Assembly (NCBI GenBank): GCA_027574665.1
Contig: CM050654.1
Coordinates: forward strand, 35,855,722-35,919,721
Origin: Rhynochetos jubatus
Taxonomy: Eukaryota > Chordata > Aves > Eurypygiformes > Rhynochetidae
DNA length: 64,000 bases
Direction: 5' to 3'
The translations under genes and the position numbers were made by a program. The notes below the pieces were generated by a model, which worked only from the letters and a program-made list of their open reading frames with translations, had not been told where the DNA came from and did not search any database. Positions 40,486-50,054 of this stretch are shown here, piece after piece (within the stretch, counting starts at the first letter, position 1; every line of letters starts with the position of its first letter).

Positions 40486-43400
40486 CTGACAAGCAATAAG
40501 CAAAGAGGGTATGAACAATACATTGCTCCTTTTAAAAATACAGCTGTGTTAGTTCAGATCTAGATCATATATTTACATTCTTTACTACAGTTAGAATCAA
40601 TACAGACTCAAATCCTGCTCACATTATTAACGTTAAGTGAATGAAGCCACCAGAAAGTGGTGCTTACATGAGTAAGAAAGGAGAGCACACACAAGTTGTT
40701 TTGATTTCACATAGAAAAACCTACATATCAGTCACTTAAAAAGAGCACTGCAATTGTAGGGCAATTACAGAAATTCACATCACTTACATTTTCCACCTGT
40801 GCACCTGCACAAGAAAGGGCTCAGTCCTCTATTGACTCAGATCAAAACTTGTTTCAGCAGTTCAGGATCCTGAACATAATTAACTTAGGAGAAAAACTCA
40901 TGATCACCAGTCTCTGAGAAATAACCTACCGATGCACAGGAATACACTGCACATACTGAGCATCAAAGTAGAAGCTGGCATACTTTAGAATCAAAGCGAT
41001 CACAGCTCAACAAACCTTGTGAAGCACTATGTCCTTCATGTGAGGTAAGATTACATCCCCATCTAGAACTAACTGAAGAACCAATTCTGTCCCTATTGCA
41101 GTCATAGCACAGAAATCTATTGAACACAAGGTACGGGATTGCTTTCTCTCTTTTTTGGTGCTTTCAATCTGTGGAAGTCTTTCGTCCACTCATTTTAAAT
41201 CACAGAGAAGAATTCAGGTGAAAAATAAAGAAAATAAGAACGTTCTTTGCTTTTCATTCTCTCGTTCTGAATCTTAAGCCCCTGGGAAAATGCATTCATA
41301 ATTTAACATATTTGCCTTTTGTTCATCCCATCTAGACTCTTTTGTGCTTAATATATTCATCTAATTTGAAAAAATGTATTCTTTTTCACCAGCAAGTTCC
41401 AGCTCAAATCTGTTTAACTGGAGAGAACACCTGATGGCTTTTAACTTTCTTAATGAATTACTCCAGAAAATGTGGGTGACTCCGGTTAGATGACGATCAC
41501 TTTTCATGGGGACTTGCCTGCACTGAATGCATTGAACAGGGGCACTGGTTTAATAGCACAGCCCTTCAGTAGCTTGTTTAATGTCTTAGACAAAGGGTTC
41601 AGAACAGGGGCTCTGGCAGACAGCAGCAGATTAAAACTTAACAGCTGAAGCTGTTACTATCCTCACCTTCCTCAAATTTTGCTCCGATGGCTATTGCCAC
41701 TTTCAAGGCAGGGACACCTGATCTGGTTATCAGTGTGCTGCTGAATCCACACCATGTTTAACTAAGTGTATTAACATTAACAGATATTCATTTCAACTGA
41801 CTGATACACACTGGCTGGAAACTGCAATGGTTTTGGAATCAATTCAGAAGTGACTCAGACATCTCTGCCGCAGGGGCAGCAATGTGTCAGCAGAGGGGCA
41901 GGAAGCCAGGGGTGGTAACAATTCAAGTCACCAGATTTTGTTCTGCCACCTGAAGTCTGTCAAAATTACTGGTTCTAATCCTAGCCTAATTGGTGGGATT
42001 TACCCTGTCTTGGAAAAAAAAATTCTTCATGCTTTTTCCACCTTAATTATGATAAAGCTGAGACAGTTTCTTTATGGTGGTTCAGAAAGCCACTGGGAGA
42101 ATTTCATGCGTGTACTGTGGTTTTAGAAAATTTAAAATATTACCTCACTTTTGTGCTTCACTCTCCCCTCTTCTGAAAGGAAAAGAATTTGCGAACTTGC
42201 ATGCAGCAGACTTACTAGGCCCTATACTGAAACGATGCCTGTTTCTTATTATGTGCAGTCTTTGTTTAATTTATGAAAACTACCAGATGACAACGCTGAA
42301 AGGTTTCAGTCTTTTACTGATAGTACTGCACGGCTATGTCTCACATCGCCCGCTTTCATTTGTGTAAAGAAATATTTTTGACCCTGATGTTGTCCTATCT
42401 TCTGCCACTACATATAATGATGCACAGTTTAATTGCTGTCTGCTATGAGGCAATTTAACAACACATCTGGAAATACAGGAGAGATTTTCACTAGCATAAC
42501 CATAGAGAAAAAACATGCTCTTACTTTTTGTGTTTGCCCTTCCTACCCTCTTCCCAAACCAAGGATTTTAAATTACAGCCCAAATCTTGTTGGAATGTAA
42601 AGCAGAGTAGGTTTTCTTAGCCAATTTTGATTCTCAGTATTTCAAACCTCAAATTAATATGGATCAGAATGACAGACATACTCGTCCGCTTCTTTCTTTA
42701 AAGACATCCTATAGTTCATGGCTACAGCTCACTATTACCCGGGAAGTCCAACATACACAGTTGATACTCACAAATCAAATAATATCCTAATTAAATTGAG
42801 AAATTAATAATGAGACCCACAGCTAGCACAGCACTGCTGATTACTATTCATATGTCAAGCACGTGTCCAGTATGACAGAGACTGCAATCCTTATAAAACT
42901 GAACCACTTCTGCCGTGTGTGTGTGTGTGTGTGTCTTTCTCAAAATGGCTGGCATATTCTAGCTGTCAGAGATGTGATCCCTTCCTCCCTAAAATTATTC
43001 AAATAAATTTTCTGTATTTACAATTTTTATCCCTGAGAAAGATCGTATTATTCTTAAGAGTGTCCTAGGGGACAGCACACAAAGATACAAACTCATTCAC
43101 ATGACTACCAAGCCCATAGCGTGAAAATTATTGAGAGACAACAACAGCTCATTAATTTACACGCAACAACACAATTCACAAGGTAAACCTCCATATTTGT
43201 TCCACTGACCATAAGAAGACAAGTTTTAAGCATCCACAGGAGACTGAAAGATAATCTTTCAGTGCGACCTGCAATGCTACAAAAATCAAAAGCTAATATC
43301 TGCTGATAAAATTTCTCCACCCTTAAATTAACATACTGAGTAATTTTATTGCCATTAATTTATTTAACACATAGATATCTTTAAGGCAAAGAGAGGATGA

Positions 43401-45640
43401 TAAGCTGGTTAAATCCACTGGATTTTTACTTTATCTTTCAGTACCTCCATATATTAGCAGATTTTCTTTCCATAAAAAAATCAGAAGGAGAAAAAACCTG
43501 CCTAACAGTTGCAGAACACAAGCTTGGCATATTTGTGAAGTGATTCTAGGATATTCTTTACCATATGCTGACTTACCACAAGTACTTTTCTATTTGGCTA
43601 AGGGATAATTTTAAAATGTCAAGTTAGAATTTGTAGAAGAGATAAGGCTAATAGAAAATTTGTTCACCTAAGATGTTAATTTAAGGAACCCATCCACAAA
43701 ATTATCACTGGTTTTGGATCTAGCTCTTAATGAGCAAATATCTTGTTCCAAAATCTAGGGTTAGTTTTTATTTTTAGCAAACATGGAAGTATCATCTCTA
43801 TAACTGGATCTGCTATGATTCATTGGAAAGGATCATAAGAAAAAGTACAATCTAAAAGGACAAACTGTAACAATTTCAACAGGGACAACCTGCAAAAAGC
43901 ATACCAGATTTTCCTCTACAATGACTGGGAATTATCCTGGTAGATGGAATCGGTGACTATAGGAAACACTAAAAGAAAGCTACTGCAAGGGCCCTAGAAA
44001 GCGTGTGGAGGCAGAGAAGGAAATAAAACTAGCAGCTTTAATCTCATTTCCCTCCTAGAAAGAGATGAGGTTAGGTACAACAGACACTCACTCTTTTTGG
44101 AATTACCCTTAATACAAAAGGGTCAGTTTTCATCTTCAGCTCTGTCATACTGGGCACAAATTAAACACTTCTGTAATTAAACTTCCATGCTTGAACCATA
44201 ATCAAAATTCCTGATTCCTGTGATTTAAAACGGAACTAGAGCCCCAAATTGCCCTCAGTCACAATGTCTATCTTCTGCCATTGGCGGTGACAGCGAGGGT
44301 ACCCCTGGATAAAGGGCTGTCCCCAGCCCCGACACGACTGAAACCTGTCAGGGAAGCTGGTGTCTGCTCTTCCCTCTCACTTCTCTACTTCGTGTCTAGC
44401 ATTTGTGAGCGTGCATAGGCATTTGGAAAGCTGGGGAAAGAATGGGAGACACAGGGGTTATATGTAGGATGGGATGAAGACCAAGGAGACAAAAGGGACT
44501 CCGGTATGCTGAAAGCAAGCACAGACAGGAAGAAAAGGCAACAGAGGGGCTAAGCAAAGCCTGTATACGAAATAAAAAATGGAGACAAAGTGTGTGGAAG
44601 AGGAGTGTGGAGGCGTTGTGGCGGACAGGGCAATGGGGGGGTTAAGATGGCAGCGAGCGCCTCACACACCGTGAACTTATGTCCGAAATAGGTGTGCTTC
44701 AAGCTGAAGAGCAACCCGGTCCGGAAGCAGGCAGCTTTCCACCCCGGCTCAGATATTTAAGCAAATAGTAAAAACCGAGTTATGTGGAAGTGCGTTACAG
44801 GGGAGGGAGACGAGGAGGAAGACAAGAGCCTCGACCTCACTGCCCAGCCCGCGCCGTAGCGGGCCGCCACAGAAACGCCCCGTTATGCTCCCGCTCGGAA
44901 GGCGGCTGCCGCCAGCCCCGCCGGCGGGTAACCTTAGCGCCCCTCGCTCTTCAGCGGCTAGAAAACCCCCGGCACCGCCGGGCACAGCCTGCCGGGCACT
45001 GCCAGCCGCTCCCGGGAGACCCCTGGGCCCCCGCCGCCACCTGCGCCCGTCGGCGCGGGCCCTCCCCTTCGCCTGTGGAGCGGCGCCATGTGCCGCCGCG
45101 CGCTAGCACCGGTCCCCTGCCAGGCAGGCAAGTTGTCGGGCGAGGTGGGAACAGCCACGAATAGAGTTTATAAAAATATTCTAAAGCTGTCGCGGGGTGC
45201 TCGCACGGGAACCGAAACGCGGAAAAGCTTCGAGGGCGGAGTGGGGGAAGGAATGTTAAGCGAGGGCCGGCGGTGGGCTGAGGGGAGGCGGCGGCAGGGG
45301 CAGGGCGGGAGCGGGGCCTGCAGCACTCACGCCGCGGGGTCTGGGGCTGCGGGAAGAGCAAGGAGGTCCGGAGGGGACCGGGCGCTGAGAAGGCGGCTAC
45401 GAGCAGAGAGCGGCTGGTGGGGGCAGTTAGGGCAGGTGAGAGGCTGCCAGAGCTGAAGAGGGGGCGGGAGGGGCTGCAGTGGCGGAATGAGAGCATCGGT
45501 CTAGGGGACTGGGTGGTGAGGGTGCAGCAGGGAGGGTGTAGGAGAGGCTGCCCGCGTGGGTGTTAGGCGTCGCGGGACGGAGGGGCGGTGATGGGGCATG
45601 CCACGGGGGAAGGCGGGTTGCGGGACGGGCGGGCGCTCAC
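40486..45640 (-). other. TMEM163: TMEM163 intron 1
   Basis: This is the 5,155-base intron between the two identified coding exons. It has a GTGAGC donor next to 45641 and a CAG acceptor next to 40485. Its first kilobase lies inside the CpG island. The rest is AT-rich and holds a (GT)10 microsatellite at 42915-42934. I saw no recognisable exon, RNA gene or interspersed repeat in it. The open frames over 44784-45496 are a product of high GC content. Confidence 0.9.
42915..42934. repeat. (GT)10 microsatellite
   Basis: A perfect dinucleotide run of ten GT units inside TMEM163 intron 1. It is likely polymorphic within the species. Confidence 0.95.
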
Positions 45641-45794
45641 CTCTGTCCTCCAGCCCCTCGCTGAAGTGCCCGCTATCCCCGATCCGCAGCTGCTCCTGCT
45701 GCTGCTCCCGGGGGGGCACCGGCGGGCTGGTCCCGGGGGGCTGCACGATGGCAGGGTCCGGAGTGGTGTCCAGGGGGGCGGCGGACGGCTCCAT
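45641..45794 (-). CDS. TMEM163: TMEM163 coding exon 1 (N-terminal cytosolic region)
   Basis: This exon encodes the first 51 residues plus one base of codon 52 of transmembrane protein 163, a zinc-efflux transporter of synaptic vesicles and endolysosomes (also called SV31). The start ATG is the complement of 45792-45794. It has a strong context, with G at -3 and G at +4 (GACATGG). The peptide begins MEPSAAPLDTTPDPAI, continues with a Pro-rich stretch, and ends LRIGDSGHFSEGLEDR. From memory, the human protein ends this exon with VRISESGQFSDGLEDR, which supports the assignment. The exon ends at a consensus donor, CAGAG|GTGAGC on the minus strand. The low-complexity N-terminus looks about 15 residues shorter than the human one as I recall it. 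The exon lies inside the CpG island, as expected for a first exon. The coding assignment is firm. The transcription start is not resolved, so the 5' UTR is not delimited. Confidence 0.95.
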
Positions 45795-45858
45795 GTCTTG
45801 CGGGGCGGCGGGAAGCAGCTGGCGACTGTGACAGCGAAGCGAGGAGCGAGCGGAGCAT
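45673..45858 (-). other. Possible upstream ORF overlapping the TMEM163 start
   Basis: An ATG at 45856-45858 (minus strand) lies 64 bases before the TMEM163 ATG in another frame. It opens a 61-codon frame, starting MLRSLLASLSQSPAAS, that runs past the main start and stops at 45673. If transcription begins upstream of 45858, this overlapping frame could lower initiation at the main ATG. Whether it lies in the mRNA depends on the unknown start site, and GC-rich DNA makes such frames easily by chance. Confidence 0.3.
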
Positions 45859-46270
45859 CCAGCCCGGGTGTGAGCCCGGGGAGAGGAGGAGACTCCGGCT
45901 CAGAGCATCAGGGAGACGAGGACAGGCAGCAAACAAACTCCTCCGGCTGCTCCCCGCCAACCGCTCCCCGCGGCCGCCTCATCACTAACCTCGCCGGCGA
46001 CGGCGGAGGGGGGCAGGTGGGAGAACGGTGCCGCCTCCCCGCGCTGCCCTTCCCCTCCCCGCCCCGGGGAGCACCTCCGCCGGCGGGAGCAGCGCCCGGC
46101 TGCGCGGCGGGGCGGGGCAGCGTGTGAGAGCACTGCGGGGGCAGGAGGGGCGGCGCCAAGGGCTCCGGTGGGTCGCCCTCAGGGGCTCCTCGCCCTCGAG
46201 AGTCCGCAGACACCTGCGAAAGGTACGTCCCCAGGGCCGGCCGAGGAAGCGGGAGGCTTGTCGGGTCCCC

Positions 46271-49200
46271 CCTTTCCGTGGCAGACGCTGCCTTCCTCCT
46301 CCTCACGGTACCGGCTCCCTCAGGGGAAGAGTTGCCCAGTGACTGCCCAAACGCGGAGCCCTCACGCTGCTCCCGAGGGCAGCGGGTGCTGGCCCTGTGG
46401 CACAAGGCCCCATCTGCTTCTCCTCCCTCCACACAGGTAAAGACCCAGCACTTCCTTTTCCCGGGGGATTTGCTCATTCTCCATCCACCGTAGCCTGTTT
46501 CCAGGATCAGAACCGAATCACCACACATATGCACCTCTCAGACCCCCCCCAGCACTGATGTTTTGTTACGCTGGCAGTTGGGTTTACCAATATTAGCCTA
46601 AAAACTGTCCTAGGACATACAGCAGTCCCATGCTGAGGCATGTGATTAGAGCTGGGGACTTGCTGGCATTCAGGGATGTTCTCGATTTACTCACCTGCCA
46701 TTCCTGGGCTGCAGAGGAAGGTAGAGACAAAACCTAAAACCTTAGGAGAACAGAAATGTGAAAGAAAAAAATGGAAAATTTTATGGATAGATTAGTGCCA
46801 GAGCTGCTTTCTTCTCCAGTGGTTTCCAATGGCTTGATAGAGAGGTGCAAATAAACAAAAGCATTTTCTTTGCTAGCACAGTCTCCCAGTTGCATGCTTA
46901 CTGGCACACAGATAGATTTTGAAACTGCATTGTGTTTTGATTTGAGTCTAGGAAAATGTCAGGAGACATTAATTAGACATTGCAGCCCAGGTCCTCAGCT
47001 GATATGTATGGATATAATCCCCATTTAAATCACATGAAGATCAGGTTGCCTTTCTCTTTTGAGAAATTAGCAAATATGGAGAGCATAGAAAGCACAGCAG
47101 GAAATTAATATTTACGCTAGCACAGGGACATGATTTTGTAAGTTGTCAGAATCTTGCTGATGTCAGCCTTAAAGTTTTGCAGCAATGCCTATTTGGGAAT
47201 GGTTAGTGAAACATTACTACCAAAATACCTTCATTTTCAAATGCCTCTTCATGCTGTATGCTAATCTTCAAAATCTTTTCAGCTGTATTTTAAAGCATTC
47301 ATTATTTGAAAAACTAAATATAACTAGATGTTAAGGTAAATTACATAAAATATTGTTTTAGAAACTTACTGGCATTCTGGCAACCTTGTGGAATGGACAT
47401 GGCTGTTGTGTGAGGGACTGGTGTTTGCTTTTTACATAATCTTACGATTTCTTTGTGTATAGTCTACCATACCTACTGTACAAATCTTCACCCTTAGCTA
47501 CCCTATCCTGCTTTATGATTCCCAAAGTTCTCGCTCTTCTAGTTGGATCGGCATTAATATGAACATAAGCAATGCCAAAAGTCTTTTCCCTTATGTAACG
47601 GATAGTAAATTACAAAGTGCGTAGTTGATGTTAGTTCAAAAGAGGTTTCTCATGTGCATAAGCTAGCACAAGTGAGTTCTTTTGAGAGAAGTGTTGGTTT
47701 TTTGAGTTGTGGGAGGTTGGAAACTAGTAACTCCATAAACAAATATGGTTATTTTCTTTATGGGCTGTTTGTTAAGCTCTGGTGACCTTGAACCTGCGAG
47801 ATATGAGAGAAGATCTGTATGTGTATGCATGTAATGAAAAGTAGAAAAGACCTTTTGTTACTTGTCGTAAGTTGATGGATTGTCATGTGTCTCTAACACT
47901 TAAAATGTGTTTGTAAAGTGAGAATCTGTGAGTAGAACTAGTTTTATAACCTCGTCAGAGACAAGGGATTTGGACCAAATCACTTTTCAGGATATGGCAG
48001 GGATACAGAAACCTTTGGTGAGTGAGCCTGGGGAGATGCTCTCCCATGCAGAGTGCATCCAGTACAAGCCATGAAGAGTCCCTCAACATTGGTGCAATGT
48101 ATATAAGACTCCCTAATGCAATTATTGCAGGGTCCTTCCACTTGTAGGCAGATAAGTCCATATCTGATCCATTCCCGTAGGAACTTTCTTATTCCTTGCA
48201 TAAATGAAAAATTTACTAGTGACTCCCATTGGACACTACCTCCTTTCTGTGACCCCAAGCCCTTTTGGTACTCTAACAACGTCCGGAAATTAGCCCAAGA
48301 GGAAAGTGGCAGGGGATTCCTAATTCCATTTCTTTAAAAGGAGGTGGAAGGGGTAGGTTTCCAAATGATTTGGAGGAAAACAGGAACTAGGAACACCAAA
48401 CCACAAGTTTTACACTTTAATATGTTCCTTTTTCTTTTTTTAGTTGTTCTCAATTGCTGTTCTTACATAAAACTGTGTCTGGCAGGGGCTGCAGCTGTCT
48501 CTGCATAAATGCTATAGTGTTCAGGCTATAACACAGAATAAGGCTTGCAAGGAGTATCATGATTTCTTTTAAATTACTCTCTTCAGTGCCTTTAAACATG
48601 TCCTGATGTGAGAAGGGATATACTCTGTATTTAGCTAATACAAACTCAGAACAAGCAGATCCGCAAAGAAGAGCCTTTCAGATCAGACCACTACTTATGT
48701 AAGCTAGCTACGAAGAAGCAGAGACTGCTATATCATAGCAGCTGGGAGCAGCTTTCCAGCATTGCCTCTTATTTCTCATGACACCTCTCTCACCCAAAAT
48801 ATATGATGTAGGGTTAGGGTTTTAAAGACATGGATCCTATTTTCCATGCCTGTTGGACTTCTTGTGTAGGAAGCCTGTAGGCAAAGACAATGAGGAGAAA
48901 AAGGCCTGACCCTAATAGCTATATTATTATATGATTTTATTTCTCGGTCCCTCAAACCTTCATATCCTTTGTTGGATATGAAGAAGGAGAAGCCTCCAGG
49001 CCCACCCTAACTCTCAGTAATGTCAGAGAAAGAACTTCAGTTATATTTGACAAAAATTGGATTAGGTCCATCATGTTACTCTTTTTCAAGGTAGGCATTT
49101 TCCTGAGGGAATAAGCAGTCTTGCCAGTAGATTGGCCTACTTTCCTGTGTTACAGTCCTTTTGTTTCACTAGAACGTTGTTCCCATTCTCATCCCATCAG

Positions 49201-49539
49201 CACCCATTATGGGATGAGAGAGAGTAGATGGTGCCAAAAGGCAGAAAGAATGCAGTGCTATTGCATCGTGTAGAGTGAAAGTAGAACCAATGGGTGCCAC
49301 TGACAAAACAGTTTCTGGTCGCTATATGAATGCAGAACATGGGTTACTCCTCTCCAGTCTTCGTGGAGTTGAAATAAATCCGTCTTCATTGTAAGCAACT
49401 TTGGATATGTTAGCATCACATGTTCATTTGTCATTCTAAAAATGAGAGCTACATCTGTGCTGGACTTGCTGTTTTTCCTTTTTACTGCTACTGACTGGAA
49501 TGGTTTCACCTGAATTAGCAGAACACAGGGGTGCATTTA
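46271..49539. other. Upstream intergenic sequence: no gene recognised
   Basis: Base composition falls from the island edge to AT-rich DNA within about 300 bases. A plus-strand splice-donor consensus (CACACAG|GTAAAG) lies at 46436/46437. A two-unit telomere-like GGGTTAGGG at 48811 is too short to mean anything. No exon of a neighbouring gene was recognised. Confidence 0.55.
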
Positions 49540-50054
49540 GTGGGTCGTCCCAGAGGGGGTGGTGAGGCACTGGAACAGGTTGCCCAGAGAAGCTGTGGAT
49601 GCCCCCTCCCTGGAAGTGTCCAAGGCCAGGCTGGATGAGGCTTGGAGCAACCTGGTCTAGTGGAGGGTGTCCCTGCCCATGGCAGGGGGTTTGGAACTCG
49701 ATGACCTTTAAGGTCCCTTCCAACCCAAACCATTCTATCATTCTGTATTTGTCAGTGGTGTATTGCATTGCAGTATCAGGGAGTGCTAGTGTAAGCCAGG
49801 ATGGTTTATTGTCTTGGTCTATCGACATCTCATGCCTGACATTCAAAAGAAAATGCTCACTTCTTACTTTCATCAATATGCCTTCCATGGATATACAGCA
49901 GGAGGTAATGGCATCCCCATTTAGTTTTACAGGAGACACACCTGAGACAAAATCAACTACCAATCCAGTTCTAAATGGACAGGCAGACATTGGTCCTGTA
50001 AAGGTCATCTCTGTACATAATCTTCAGTGTTACTCCTTTAGGACCGAAGTCTGA
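49436..50054. other. Unidentified open region interrupted by a CR1 insertion
   Basis: A 190-codon frame on the minus strand (49436-50008) and a 151-codon frame on the plus strand (49599-50054) overlap, and both read through a CR1 3' end at 49540-49746. Outside the CR1, the minus frame gives protein-like sequence (starts MTFTGPMSACPFRTGLVVDF) and the plus frame ends with VKVISVHNLQCYSFRTEV. To the left of the CR1, a plus-strand ATG at about 49451 opens a short hydrophobic, signal-like peptide (MRATSVLDLLFFLFTA). I recognise no family in any of these. A decayed gene or retrocopy split by the CR1 is possible. Chance open frames are also possible, since opposite-strand frames often coincide. Confidence 0.15.
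49540..49746 (+). mobile_element. CR1 LINE, 3' end (about 205 bp)
   Basis: Typical CR1 3' UTR. It has GAGGCACTGGAACAGGTTGC, then CCCAGAGAAGCTGTGGATGC, CCAAGGCCAGGCTGGATG, and the terminus AAGGTCCCTTCCAACCC with CATTCTATCATTCTG. The copy is 5'-truncated, and the match to the avian consensus is close over its length, so it is younger than the copies at 5.5 and 54.4 kb. The open frames over it are not genes of their own. Confidence 0.97.

Larger units (their letters stand above)
44800..46270. promoter_or_regulatory. TMEM163: CpG island promoter of TMEM163
   Basis: GC content and CpG density rise sharply against AT-rich flanks over about 1.5 kb. The island covers coding exon 1, the start of intron 1 and the presumed 5' UTR and promoter upstream (higher coordinates) of the ATG at 45794. 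Sp1/KLF-type GC boxes are visible at 46055-46068 (CTCCCCGCCCCGGG) and 46107-46118 (GCGGGGCGGGGC). There is no TATA box, which fits a CpG-island promoter with dispersed starts. By position the main start probably lies between about 45850 and 46130. That range is inference. The many overlapping open frames here on both strands come from the lack of AT-rich stop codons. Confidence 0.85.

Noticed and set aside
44784-46534. Many long overlapping open frames on both strands (up to 208 codons)
   Set aside because: They lie in the CpG island, where AT-rich stop codons are rare, and they overlap in several frames. Only the 51-codon start of TMEM163 has recognisable homology.
48811-48820. Telomere-like GGGTTAGGGT
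   Set aside because: Fewer than two units, which is not an interstitial telomeric array.
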